A stretch of DNA of 64,000 nt from Sphingobacterium sp. (GTDB lineage Bacteria > Bacteroidota > Bacteroidia > Sphingobacteriales > Sphingobacteriaceae). The stretch is from assembly GCA_029239355.1 (NCBI GenBank), contig JAQZAZ010000002.1:62001-126000 (forward strand), read 5' to 3'. How positions within the stretch are numbered: the stretch's first letter is position 1; each line of letters opens with the position of its first letter. A program made the translations under genes and the position numbers. The notes under the pieces were generated by a model. It worked only from the letters and a program-made list of their open reading frames with translations. It was not told the DNA's origin and did not search any database. Of this stretch, positions 53,101 through 61,450 are shown one piece after another.

Positions 53101-53275
53101 AAAAGCCGAGCACGAAGCCAATTGTATAAGCCGCATTCATATAAATTTCCTGACTTGCGGAGAGGTTAAACTGATTGCCACAGAAGGCAGCGAAGAGCAG
53201 GATGAATCCGAGGAACAGGTAAGTTGGCCAACCCTTCAATCCGCGAAGGAGGCTAAACATTAAAACCGTTTTCAT
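50108..53275 (-). CDS. ABC-2 permease fused to an M1-like metallopeptidase domain
   Basis: The protein has 1055 aa. About twelve membrane helices fill the first 590 residues, with ABC-2-type permease landmarks (SDAESGFGQILFVTPVRKKS, WRSKVAGFSHLEVTTYY). The C-terminal 450 residues resemble an M1 aminopeptidase with HEVSHLWW and a later Glu in LTESLAMY. The spacing between the second His and that Glu is 20 residues, against 18 in the M1 consensus, and the G-x-M-E-N substrate loop is replaced by GTAYPAAVFM, so peptidase activity is uncertain. The start overlaps the stop of the ATPase gene as ATGA. The two form a transporter of unknown substrate. Confidence 0.9.
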   Translation of the reverse strand: MKTVLMFSLLRGLKGWPTYLFLGFILLFAAFCGNQFNLSASQEIYMNAAYTIGFVLGFFSLSIILFACYFAQKILFSDAESGFGQILFVTPVRKKSYLMGNFAAHFLLSFLCFVLVCLGFGIGLNLRTGADMQPVFSWGYYLNPLFVFGVFNSLFVCSLLFTLSYLSKSKLLVLLGAISLYIVYMLLLLFSSSPFMSGSMPQSIGMQKISSLLDPFGISAYFYETKARSVNAKNLQVQPFSGFLLINRLLYLGLAVLCLLLCYCRFAFASASRGRKANQPQLQGDQQGQSAPYKKIAADLHWKSSIQATFSFAKMDLFYLLRGVACYGIGLSLLFFVGMELYAEIEKGIRIPQKYASSGLMSATIIENFQLLGMLIILYLANDLFWRSKVAGFSHLEVTTYYSCNKWIGHGLSLTVVVLSFTVLLILEAIVFQFAYHYVQFDWAAYLGVLGFNTLSLVLFATSILFINSITANRFTALGISLLFFLFFGTFIVKKILPNPLFHFFLPYEDGYSDFSGYSAYLLAYLLRTVMGLGLAGFCYAIAGLRFRKKRWTKFSTAVGCLLGSIIVALIYSKEQHLQSTTAQHLQAATYEKLYRPYDQMELPRIVRVTTSVSLYPSEQRYRIQGSYLLKNEGRGVMDKLLFHFHPQLKLLRSALLIASDTVQVEAGSPLVVLPKPLAPGDTMLFDFELAYTWHGVNANDPFNVIMTDGSFMRISRYYPQLGYQRDLELADPDLRKQYGLGVGREEKPLAGPDVQKNDFIDLEMRVSTEGDQAVVASADLIKDWRQQGRHFYQFSAQQIPFRFALSSASYAIKARYHRGIAIAVYYHPGHSENVEHLLKNAELSLDYCIDQFGPYPFKTLVFAEISGYTRGFAGTAYPAAVFMPENMVFHANLKGDRQQDVINEIAGHEVSHLWWGNSQIDPDDREGKLMLTESLAMYTEMMLYKKMYGKAGLQRQLQLHEQIYADAKGLHVPQPLYRVSATNTPTAYSKGALVFVEIAELLGEAVLNRALKSFLLKNKYPKKPTSLHLIKEIRAVCNDEGQYRKIEQLLKDVE

Positions 53276-54150
53276 CGTTTTGTTTCTTGATCAAGCGCCT
53301 TAAAATAAACATGATCCAAGGTAGGCTTCTGTGCAGTAAAACCAGCAACCGGGGATTCGGCATACACGGTCACCTGCAATTCTCCCTCCCGCAGATCCTT
53401 ACTGACCAGCTGGAATTGGTCCTCATACCGCTGCAGATCCGATAATGGAATACGGGCCGACCATAATTTTCCATCGAGCTGGCGGATTAGGTCGGCAGGC
53501 CTTCCCTGTTTGACGATCCTTCCGGAAGCCAGGATTGCCATCGCAGGACAAAGGTTTCGCACATCCTCCACCAGGTGGGTGGAGAGCAGTACAATAACGT
53601 CCTTGCTGATCTCGTTGAGCAGAAAGTTAAACCGGCTTCTCTCCGACGGGTCCAAGCCCGCGGTAGGTTCATCGACGATCATGATTTTGGGGCTACCCAA
53701 AAGCGCCTGCGCCACACCAAAACGCTGCCTCATGCCACCAGAAAAAGTCAGCACTTCTTTGTTGCGCGCCTCGAAGAGGTTGACTTTATGGAGCAGCAAG
53801 TCGATCTGTTGACTCCTGGCCCTGGCATCGGACAATCCTTTGAGGCAAGCGATATGATTCAAGAGCTGATAAGCCGTCACCCTGGGGTACACCGAAAAAT
53901 CCTGCGGCAGGTAGCCCAGGTATTTCCGGATGGCATCTGGATCCTGTTTTATGGGACTGCCATTAAAAGAGATGCTTCCCTGACTGGGCTGCAAAAGGCC
54001 GACGATACATTTCATAAGCGATGATTTACCGGCACCATTCGGTCCCAGCAGGCCAAACATGCCATTGGAAATTTTTAGGTCAATGCCACTGAGCGCTTGT
54101 ACGCCATTCCGATACGTAAGGCCCAATTGTTCGATAGATAAGCTGTTCAT
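53272..54150 (-). CDS. ABC transporter ATP-binding subunit
   Basis: The protein has 292 aa with Walker A GPNGAGKSS, Q-loop YLPQDFSVYP, signature TFSGGMRQRFGVAQALLG, Walker B IMIVDEPTAGLD and the switch His in LLSTHLVEDV, so all catalytic motifs are present. The C-terminal 60 residues are family specific. It precedes and overlaps the permease/M1 gene and would energise it. Its gene starts 66 nt after the small XRE regulator. Confidence 0.95.
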   Translation of the reverse strand: MNSLSIEQLGLTYRNGVQALSGIDLKISNGMFGLLGPNGAGKSSLMKCIVGLLQPSQGSISFNGSPIKQDPDAIRKYLGYLPQDFSVYPRVTAYQLLNHIACLKGLSDARARSQQIDLLLHKVNLFEARNKEVLTFSGGMRQRFGVAQALLGSPKIMIVDEPTAGLDPSERSRFNFLLNEISKDVIVLLSTHLVEDVRNLCPAMAILASGRIVKQGRPADLIRQLDGKLWSARIPLSDLQRYEDQFQLVSKDLREGELQVTVYAESPVAGFTAQKPTLDHVYFKALDQETKR

Positions 54151-54216
54151 TGGAAAATAAAGTCAATAAGGTGGCTAGCCACATAAACTGCAGCTAAAAA
54201 ATTATAGCTATAAAAG

Positions 54217-54423
54217 TTAATCTTCCCGGTATTCCAAGATATCGCCAGGCTGACAATCCAGTTCTCTGCAGATTGCTTCCAAAGTATCAAAACGCACCCC
54301 TTTGGCCTTACCGGTCTTGAGGATGGAGAGGTTGACAGTCGTTATCCCTAAGCGCTCTGCTAATTCCTTGCTCTGCATTTTGCGTTTGGCAAGCATGACA
54401 TCTAAGTTGACTACGATAGGCAT
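54217..54423 (-). CDS. Small XRE-family helix-turn-helix regulator (YozG-like)
   Basis: The protein has 68 aa and consists of one helix-turn-helix (VMLAKRKMQSKELAERLGIT, then TLEAICRELDCQPGDILEY). This compact type commonly follows a DUF2975 membrane gene, as here, where only one base separates the two ORFs. Together they form a membrane-linked regulatory pair likely to control the downstream ABC/M1 genes. Confidence 0.88.
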   Translation of the reverse strand: MPIVVNLDVMLAKRKMQSKELAERLGITTVNLSILKTGKAKGVRFDTLEAICRELDCQPGDILEYRED

Positions 54424-54424
54424 A

Positions 54425-54940
54425 TTATATGATAAGATCTTGATCGTTCTGCAAATTTACCCCTTGTCTAAATATATTGGCAAGGAACAGGCTAAATATT
54501 CCCAAGATAAAATGTATACCCACCAATATCCAGATAACGCCTTCCACTTCCACAAAGAAGCTGGCGATTAATACAGCAGGCAGGGGCAAAAAAATGTTAA
54601 ACAGGTAAAAATGCCGCATCGTTTTTATGTTGGCTGGCGTAAAAATACGAGATTGCATAAAAGCCCTGAAGACCCTCCCCGCTAGATAAAAAAAGGCAGC
54701 ATATCCAAAAAGGATCAGCAGGAAAGAAAAAATGAGGTAGGCCAGGCTGTTGTCCACATTTAAAAAGGTAGTCTCTGTAAAAGGATAACTGATGTGTAAG
54801 AATCTCCCTTCCCCATAGGCTGAGATCCACAATCCAGTAACCAGACAGAAAAGCGAATACACAAAAATCGAAAAATAGACAATGGATAATGCCCTGCATA
54901 GCAACTGCAAAATACGGGCGATGAAATTAGTCTGTTCCAT
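54425..54940 (-). CDS. DUF2975-family four-helix membrane protein
   Basis: The protein has 171 aa and four predicted membrane helices. The segment AYLIFSFLLILFGYAAFFYL and the short loop FRAFMQSRIFTPANIKTMRH are typical of DUF2975. The family is linked to small YozG-like regulators and may sense a membrane signal; its biochemical role is unknown. It is the first gene of the four-gene operon ending at 50108. Confidence 0.85.
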   Translation of the reverse strand: MEQTNFIARILQLLCRALSIVYFSIFVYSLFCLVTGLWISAYGEGRFLHISYPFTETTFLNVDNSLAYLIFSFLLILFGYAAFFYLAGRVFRAFMQSRIFTPANIKTMRHFYLFNIFLPLPAVLIASFFVEVEGVIWILVGIHFILGIFSLFLANIFRQGVNLQNDQDLII

Positions 54941-55131
54941 ATTTAGATTTGATTAATTATTCAAATATATAAACTAATTAAAATAAAACAATAATTATTT
55001 AAAATATTTTTTTATTCTCTACTGTCAATCACTGTCAATTCGATTCACTGAAAGAACTGCTTGAAAAGCGCCGAACGAGTTGAAAATACCTCCAGACATG
55101 AATGGACGCTACGGCAGCAAGGGACGATGTA

Positions 55132-55191
55132 AATATTAATAATTTATTAATATTCGTAACACGCTCAGGTATAATTGCCTACTTACATTTG
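55132..55191 (+). promoter_or_regulatory. Palindrome and -7 box upstream of the second ECF sigma gene
   Basis: The 23-nt palindrome AATATTAATAA-T-TTATTAATATT (55132-55154) is perfect. It ends 29 nt before TACATTTG (55184-55191), a full match to the -7 consensus, and 55 nt before the sigma gene. It could be a regulator site or an AT-rich UP-like element. The rest of 54941-55131 contains a short direct repeat ACTGTCAAT at about 55020-55040. Confidence 0.45.
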
Positions 55192-55208
55192 GTCTTTGCA
55201 TAACTACC

Positions 55209-55817
55209 ATGGCTAATTGTGAATTTACAGCACTTACGGATCAGGAACTGGTGGGCCTGGTCCAACTCGAGGACAATAAAGCGGCCTTTTCCGAACTCTA
55301 TAACCGCTATTGGGAGCCATTGATCAATCTTGCAGGTAAGAGGACACTCTCCCTATCTATGGCCGAAGAAATCGTTCAAGACGTCTTTGTTGATTTTTAT
55401 TTGCGAAGAAAAGAAATCCAGCTCAAACATTCCCTTGCGGCCTATTTAAAAACGGCCATAAAATTTCAGGTATTTAAAACCTACCGGGCGCAAAAAATCC
55501 AGGATAAATATATCGAAACTGTATCCCATCTCGGTCAGGGATCCCCCATTCAACCCGACAGCATGCTCGAAGCCAAACAAATCCATGCCGAGATAGTTCA
55601 GATCACAGAAAAAATGCCGCCCACCTGCAAACAGGTGTTTCTATTGAGCCGTTTCGAAAAACGTTCGAACCAAGATATTGCCGAGCAGCTCAACATTTCA
55701 GTGGCCATGGTCCGCAAGCACATTACCAAATCCATGAATATGATGCGGGCCGAAATCAACGAACATCAAATGGATATTTTCTATTTGATGTTACTGCTAT
55801 ATAGCCATAAAAATTAA
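55209..55817 (+). CDS. ECF RNA polymerase sigma factor (FecI-like)
   Basis: The protein has 202 aa. Region 2 reads FSELYNRYWEPLINLAGKRT and VQDVFVDFYLRR; region 4 reads PPTCKQVFLLSRFEKRSNQD and LNISVAMVRKHITKSMNMMR. It is followed after 75 nt by a FecR gene and then by an STN-bearing TonB receptor, the complete set of parts for a surface signalling system. It most likely activates the receptor and lipoprotein genes downstream. Confidence 0.95.
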   Translation: MANCEFTALTDQELVGLVQLEDNKAAFSELYNRYWEPLINLAGKRTLSLSMAEEIVQDVFVDFYLRRKEIQLKHSLAAYLKTAIKFQVFKTYRAQKIQDKYIETVSHLGQGSPIQPDSMLEAKQIHAEIVQITEKMPPTCKQVFLLSRFEKRSNQDIAEQLNISVAMVRKHITKSMNMMRAEINEHQMDIFYLMLLLYSHKN

Positions 55818-55892
55818 CCAATTTCATTTTTTTTGAAATTCCTGTTCCCGCTTTTGACTACTTCGGGTACTAGTTAGTATAAAGCAGAGGAA

Positions 55893-57059
55893 ATGGATGA
55901 TCAAAATCAACACATACGGGATATACTTGCGAAATACGAAGCAGGAACGATAACCGAGGAAGAGCTTAGACTAATTGACAACTGGTATGCCCCATTTGAG
56001 GCCAACCCCGATCTCATCGACAGTTTAAGCGCCGAAGAACGCACGTTTAGAAAAAAACAACTGCAGGAAAAGATACTCGGTCAGCTTACTGCAGATACAT
56101 CAACATTGGCAATAACGCCCAAAAAGCGATTTTTCCTCACTCCTGGCAAGCGGCTATTGCAAGCAGCGGCCAGCCTGATCCTGATTTATGCCGTCTCTTT
56201 TTACTTGATCAACAATCAGTATAAAAAGCCGCCGACCACCGTAGGCGCGCATAACAATACCATCAATCCCGCAACAGACCGAGCGGTTTTAACACGTAGT
56301 AATGGCGAAGAGATCCTGCTTGATGAATCAAAAAACGGGGAACTCTTTACGGAGGGAAATGTGCATATCAACAAATTGAAACCCGGCAATTTGGTTTATA
56401 CCACCGACAACAAGGTAGATAAGGTATACAGCAATACCCTGTCTACCCCCCGTGGGGGCAGATATCAGCTGACTTTGGCCGACGGTACGCGGGTTTGGCT
56501 GAACGCGCAATCGTCGATCACCTACCCTTCGGCCTTTCATGGCCACTCCAGAGAGGTGAAGATCAGCGGCGAAGTATATTTTGAGGTGGCACACAACAGC
56601 ACCATGCCTTTCCGCGTGCGATCAGAAAATCAGACGATCGAAGTACTGGGAACACATTTTAACGTCAATACCTACCATACTGGCTCCGGTGCCAAAACAA
56701 CCCTCTTGACCGGTTCCATAGCCCTGACCAATCGTCACCATCGCGTTGTCCTGAAACCGGGTGAGCAAGGCATTGTTGCCGGCCCTTCCCTATCCGTAAA
56801 AAAGGTCGATCCGGCTGAAGTCATCGCCTGGAAAGAGGGCTACTTTGACTTCACGGATAATGATATCCTCACAGTCATCGAAGAATTAGGCCGTTGGTAT
56901 AATGTAGACATCGACTATGCGGGCGTCCCTACCAAAGAAACATTTACGGGAAGAATACCGCGGTCCTGGCCTTTTGAAAAAGTATTGAATTTATTGAAAA
57001 CATTTAAAAGCATTCAGGTAGAAATGCAAGGAAGGAGGCTTATTGTAGAAACAAAATAA
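55893..57059 (+). CDS. FecR-type anti-sigma factor with C-terminal DUF4974
   Basis: The protein has 388 aa. The cytoplasmic N-terminus (ILAKYEAGTITEEELRLIDN) should hold the sigma factor. One membrane helix spans about residues 89-107. The FecR domain includes LADGTRVWLNAQSSITYPSA and FEVAHNSTMPFRVRSENQ. DUF4974 follows at the C-terminus (FDFTDNDILTVIEELGRWYN). An AGAGGA-like ribosome site precedes the start. The gene lies between the sigma gene and the STN receptor, whose N-terminal domain should contact it. Confidence 0.94.
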   Translation: MDDQNQHIRDILAKYEAGTITEEELRLIDNWYAPFEANPDLIDSLSAEERTFRKKQLQEKILGQLTADTSTLAITPKKRFFLTPGKRLLQAAASLILIYAVSFYLINNQYKKPPTTVGAHNNTINPATDRAVLTRSNGEEILLDESKNGELFTEGNVHINKLKPGNLVYTTDNKVDKVYSNTLSTPRGGRYQLTLADGTRVWLNAQSSITYPSAFHGHSREVKISGEVYFEVAHNSTMPFRVRSENQTIEVLGTHFNVNTYHTGSGAKTTLLTGSIALTNRHHRVVLKPGEQGIVAGPSLSVKKVDPAEVIAWKEGYFDFTDNDILTVIEELGRWYNVDIDYAGVPTKETFTGRIPRSWPFEKVLNLLKTFKSIQVEMQGRRLIVETK

Positions 57060-57089
57060 TATACACACTGATGCCTGATTCCAAAAAAA

Positions 57090-57116
57090 GCCAATAGTGG
57101 TCGAAACACTACTGGC
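57090..57116 (+). promoter_or_regulatory. Intercistronic hairpin between FecR and receptor genes
   Basis: The stem GCCAATAGTG/CACTACTGGC has one mismatch and a 7-nt loop. It lies 63 nt before the receptor start. It could attenuate transcription or protect the receptor mRNA, which is usually needed in larger amounts than the regulator. Confidence 0.45.
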
Positions 57117-57178
57117 CAGTAGCTGGAATAAGGCAAACGAATTTCGCGATCCAATTAACACATATTTCAGCTTAACAA

Positions 57179-60100
57179 ATGTATAAAAAAAATACAAAAA
57201 TACTATTGAAGATGAAGCTAAGCACCTTCATGACACTTTTTGGCATGCTGCAGATCAGCTTAGCAGCAACAGGACAGCAGATCAGTCTCTCAGAGAAAAA
57301 CAGCTCTCTGGCCAAAGTATTCAAAAAAATAAGTACGCAGACAGGTTATGGTTTTTTAGTGGAAGGCAGCCTCCTTAAAATGTCCAGACCGGTCACAATT
57401 GAAACCAAAAACAGCGATATAAAAATTGTGCTGGCAGAAATTTTCAAAAACCAGCCGCTGACCTTTATCTTGAAGGACCAATCCGTGATCGTTTCGGCCA
57501 GAAAAACAGCAGACGCTCTCCCCACCCTTTCCAAAGGCGTAGACAGGACAGCGGCGCAGCAACAGGGAAATATCAGTGGAAGGATTATCACCGAAAATGG
57601 TGAAGGGCTGGCAGATGCAAGTATCACGCTGCTCCAAACCAACCAATCGCTAAAAAGTAAAGCCGACGGAAGCTACACGTTGAACCTCCCCGCCGGGTCC
57701 TATACGATCGAAGTAAGCTACATTTCCTATCAGACAAAAAGAATCACGGACATTCTTGTCCAGGCAGGGAAACAGACTCAACTTAACATCGTCTTAAAGG
57801 ATGCCATAAAGAGCCTGGAGCAGGTCGTCGTCACGGCAAGTTACAAACAGGAAAGCATTGCATCACTTTATACCAAGCAAAAAAATGAAGCGACCATCTC
57901 TAACGGGATTAGCCGCGAACAAATCGCCGTTCTACCTGATAAAAACGTAGGCGAAACATTAAAGCGTATCTCCGGCGTGAGCACCAACGATAACCGCCGG
58001 GTGGTCATTCGGGGTATTGCCGAACGTTATAACCTGGCCATGATGGACGGTGCCACCCTCCCCAGTACCGACGTTCAGGTCCGGGACTTTGAATTCGATA
58101 TTGTGCCAAGCAACCTGATCGACAATGTCATTATCCACAAGACAGCATCACCTGATCTGAGCTTCGGTTTTGGCGGTGGCCTGGTCAAGATCAATACCCT
58201 GGCCATTCCGGTCAAAAACTTCACTTCCTTTTCGATAGGGAGCAAGTATATCAATGGATCGACAGGAAAAGATTTCTTAGGCTATGGCCGCGGCAGCTTG
58301 GACTACCTGGCTTTTGACGACGGTACCAGGGGCGATTTTCCCCGCGACCTGACCGTATTCAACGGCATCAATTACGACCCCGCCAACCCCTATAAGCCGG
58401 TGCCTGAAGGCGTCACGCCATTTACACCCGAGATGATCGCTGCACAAAACAAACGCATCGGCGGGTTAGAACGTCTGGGGACGCGGAAATATACCGCCCT
58501 GCCCGGGCAAAACTATCAATTCAGCCTAGGGCGAAGTTACACCGCAGCCAAGGGTATCCTGGGATTTGTCGGATCGCTCAGTTACAGAAACGAACAATCC
58601 ATTGATAATATCTCCAATTTTGAACGGGGCAACTGGCAGAAAACAAACGGGACAACCTACGATATCAGCACCGGAAAAGAAGTCAATCCCACCATCTCCA
58701 CGCAGTATAACTTCAACTCCAGTTTGAGCGCTTTGATCAACATCGGCTGGAACAGTAAAAATCACAAACTTACCTCCCGAAATTTTTATTCCAGGATGTT
58801 CAACAACCAGTTTTCTGTGATCAAAGGCTGGGGGAATGATATCGGTCATGATTCCAGGCCCGCCATCAGGGAGTATGACCGGCCTAAATTTATCAATATG
58901 CTCCAGAACAAGCTGGAAGGCGAACATCAGTTCGGCAATTTCAAATTCGAGTGGAATGTTGCCCGCAATCGCTTAAACAACCTGGAGAAAGATGCCACCG
59001 AGGCCTGGCTCGCCCCGATCGGCACCTTAAATGATACCATTTATAATATTGTCCCTTCGCACTACGCCAACGCTGGCGACGGAACTTTCACGCGCTCCGA
59101 ATACCATTATACAGAGACCAATAAAATTGCCGAAGGCGCAGTAAGCTACCAGACCAATTGGTTGGGGCAAAAGCAAATTTTAAAAGCAGGCTATCAATTT
59201 ATGGATAGACACGGGCTATTCGAATGGGTCTCCCTACCGATTGTTTCGGTCGGTGCAAATACCTTCACCCCCGTGAATACCTGGTCGGAATACCTTGAGT
59301 TTAAAGATCCCTTACATGGGATGTTCTATTATCCTGCCGCCTTCTCGGTCAGCGCCTATGAAGGAAAAAACATCAACCAGGCCGTGTACGGAATGATGGA
59401 CAACAGGTTCAATTCATGGATCCGCCTCGTATGGGGATTACGTGCCGAATATTTTAAGTATAAAAGTTTGCAGAATGGCGATAATGACCTGATGATGGAT
59501 GCCAGGACCATTGCCATGCGCAAGCAACGGTTTGTCGATCCAAAAACCGGAAAAATTGTGGGTATGACAGCCGATCCCGAAACCGAAGAGAAAACCTGGC
59601 GCTACCTACCCTCGGCGAGCCTGACGTTGACCCCATTGCAGGATTTCAATATCCGGTTAGCCTATTCCCAATCTGTGGTGCGCCCGGCATTGATCGAAAA
59701 CTCGCGGATGGTCCGCCAAGACCCGGCATTAGGTGGTGCTTACCGTCGAAATGAAGGCGTACTGTCTACCGCAATTGACCATTATGATGTACGTTTTGAA
59801 TGGTTCCCTTCTCTTGCAGAGGTGATTTCAATCGGATTTTTCTATAAATATTTTCAAAACCCCATCGAATTATACCAGCAGATGATGGACTCCTCGCACC
59901 GTATTTACGTCACGACCAACAACTCCGAATGGGCCAAAGTAAAGGGACTGGAGTTTGATATCCGCAAAAATTTAGGCTTTATACGGCCAGGCTCCCTGAT
60001 GGAGAACTTTAATCTCAGCGGAAACATCACGCTTCAAAGCTCAGAGGTACAGTCAGCCGAATTTAAGGCAAAGGGCATGGAAACCGATAAATACGGAAAT

Positions 60101-60634
60101 ACCTTTGAATACCGGGAGAAAAACGTCTTAAAAAGCAAGCGTCCACTCTATGGACAGATCCCTGTGGTCTACAATGCAGCCTTACAGTACACAGCCGATC
60201 GATTAGGTGCGAATGTGGCATTCAACCATATGGGGTACAAAACCTTTATGACAGCCATGAGCGAAGAGCTTATCGAATACGAACGCCCGCGCAATCAGCT
60301 GGATGCACAGATTAGCTATAAATTTTTGAAAAACAAAAATCTGGATGTCAAACTCAATCTGAGTAATCTGTTGAATAGCCCGTTCCGCTTTTATGTGAAT
60401 AGAGCCGAAACATTCAAAGTACAAGACCGGTGGAAAGGGCTGGCCAACTCCGAATGGCCGACACAAGAATGGGAGGAGATCTACGAATGGAAATTCGGCT
60501 TTTCGCAAAAATATGAAGAAGGCTATTATGAAACCTCCGAAGATGGCAAGCAAAAGACCCGTGTCGGTGACAAAGAGACCTTCAACAGAAAAGTGGGCAG
60601 TTCTTTTAGCCTATCCGTCGGATATACATTTTAA
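57179..60634 (+). CDS. TonB-dependent transducer-type receptor with STN domain
   Basis: The protein has 1151 aa with a signal peptide ending near SLAATGQQ. An STN domain (VFKKISTQTGYGFLVEGSLL) precedes a carboxypeptidase-regulatory-like domain (GRIITENGEGLADASITLLQ), a plug with KNVGETLKRISGVSTNDNRR and a barrel ending FNRKVGSSFSLSVGYTF. The STN domain is the expected contact for the FecR protein encoded upstream. The plug lacks the SusC box, and no SusD gene follows, so this is a different receptor class from the SusC proteins in this window. The two lipoproteins downstream may take the SusD role. Confidence 0.93.
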   Translation: MYKKNTKILLKMKLSTFMTLFGMLQISLAATGQQISLSEKNSSLAKVFKKISTQTGYGFLVEGSLLKMSRPVTIETKNSDIKIVLAEIFKNQPLTFILKDQSVIVSARKTADALPTLSKGVDRTAAQQQGNISGRIITENGEGLADASITLLQTNQSLKSKADGSYTLNLPAGSYTIEVSYISYQTKRITDILVQAGKQTQLNIVLKDAIKSLEQVVVTASYKQESIASLYTKQKNEATISNGISREQIAVLPDKNVGETLKRISGVSTNDNRRVVIRGIAERYNLAMMDGATLPSTDVQVRDFEFDIVPSNLIDNVIIHKTASPDLSFGFGGGLVKINTLAIPVKNFTSFSIGSKYINGSTGKDFLGYGRGSLDYLAFDDGTRGDFPRDLTVFNGINYDPANPYKPVPEGVTPFTPEMIAAQNKRIGGLERLGTRKYTALPGQNYQFSLGRSYTAAKGILGFVGSLSYRNEQSIDNISNFERGNWQKTNGTTYDISTGKEVNPTISTQYNFNSSLSALINIGWNSKNHKLTSRNFYSRMFNNQFSVIKGWGNDIGHDSRPAIREYDRPKFINMLQNKLEGEHQFGNFKFEWNVARNRLNNLEKDATEAWLAPIGTLNDTIYNIVPSHYANAGDGTFTRSEYHYTETNKIAEGAVSYQTNWLGQKQILKAGYQFMDRHGLFEWVSLPIVSVGANTFTPVNTWSEYLEFKDPLHGMFYYPAAFSVSAYEGKNINQAVYGMMDNRFNSWIRLVWGLRAEYFKYKSLQNGDNDLMMDARTIAMRKQRFVDPKTGKIVGMTADPETEEKTWRYLPSASLTLTPLQDFNIRLAYSQSVVRPALIENSRMVRQDPALGGAYRRNEGVLSTAIDHYDVRFEWFPSLAEVISIGFFYKYFQNPIELYQQMMDSSHRIYVTTNNSEWAKVKGLEFDIRKNLGFIRPGSLMENFNLSGNITLQSSEVQSAEFKAKGMETDKYGNTFEYREKNVLKSKRPLYGQIPVVYNAALQYTADRLGANVAFNHMGYKTFMTAMSEELIEYERPRNQLDAQISYKFLKNKNLDVKLNLSNLLNSPFRFYVNRAETFKVQDRWKGLANSEWPTQEWEEIYEWKFGFSQKYEEGYYETSEDGKQKTRVGDKETFNRKVGSSFSLSVGYTF

Positions 60635-60644
60635 ATCAACCGCT

Positions 60645-61448
60645 ATGAAAACACAACCAATCTTAACAGCCGCAGCGATCTACTTTTTTCTGCTATTCAC
60701 CCTGCTGTCCTGCAATAAAGGTGGAGACGATCTTTTGTACAGCTCTAATGTACATATGGTCAATTTAAGTGGCTATAATAACAGTGAAGAGGAACTTATC
60801 CTTCAATTGGACACCTTTGCTGCCACCGTCACTCCGCCATTTAGCCGGATCGAGTTTGGTGCAAAATACAATTTCAACGCTATCAGCAAGTCCAGCTTAA
60901 AATTTATCATGAAATCCAAAGCCACCGACAAAATTCTTTTGCAGAGGGAAATCAAGGCCAGTGATACCACACTGGAGACCAATCTCAATGTAATTTATAT
61001 GGACGGAAAAGTGGCCGATTTCCCGGCAGTCCCAGCGCCAGTGGAAGGCAAGGTTCAATTAATCTATATGCTGCAGTCCAATATTTTAAATTACCGCGAG
61101 CCGGTGGATATTGTATTTGGGAAATTCTATTTTACCCCCAAGGTATTTGAAGAAGTCATCCGGATAAAAAATTTAAAGCCCAATGAATTCTCAAAACCGA
61201 TCGCTTTTGACCCATTCCCGTTAGGCATACAGGATTATAACGGGCAGAAGACATCGGTATTATTTCGGGCCTATATCTATAAGGCCGGGACAGATATACC
61301 GTACAGCGAGGGTTCTTCGTACACATTCAATCAGCTGACCTCGGGTGCTCCGGTCCCCTCGCCGACCACATCCATTTCCAAATTGTTTATCATCAACGAA
61401 GCTCCGCTTAACAACACCATGCGATTCAATAAGGTTTTAGAATTATAA
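60645..61448 (+). CDS. Putative lipoprotein, paralogue 1, partner of the STN receptor
   Basis: I start it at ATG 60645 (MKTQPILTAAAIYFFLLF), giving 267 aa with lipobox LLSC. The frame is open upstream into the receptor gene. After the Cys come HMVNLSGYNNSEEELILQLD and later NVIYMDGKVADFPAVPAP, both matched in the next gene (HILINGYNGSAHPLQVAID, FNYLYFDGKVQQLHLPA). The pair are therefore diverged duplicates. I do not recognise a named family. The position directly after a TonB receptor suggests a surface-exposed ligand-binding lipoprotein. Confidence 0.8.
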   Translation: MKTQPILTAAAIYFFLLFTLLSCNKGGDDLLYSSNVHMVNLSGYNNSEEELILQLDTFAATVTPPFSRIEFGAKYNFNAISKSSLKFIMKSKATDKILLQREIKASDTTLETNLNVIYMDGKVADFPAVPAPVEGKVQLIYMLQSNILNYREPVDIVFGKFYFTPKVFEEVIRIKNLKPNEFSKPIAFDPFPLGIQDYNGQKTSVLFRAYIYKAGTDIPYSEGSSYTFNQLTSGAPVPSPTTSISKLFIINEAPLNNTMRFNKVLEL

Positions 61449-61450
61449 TT

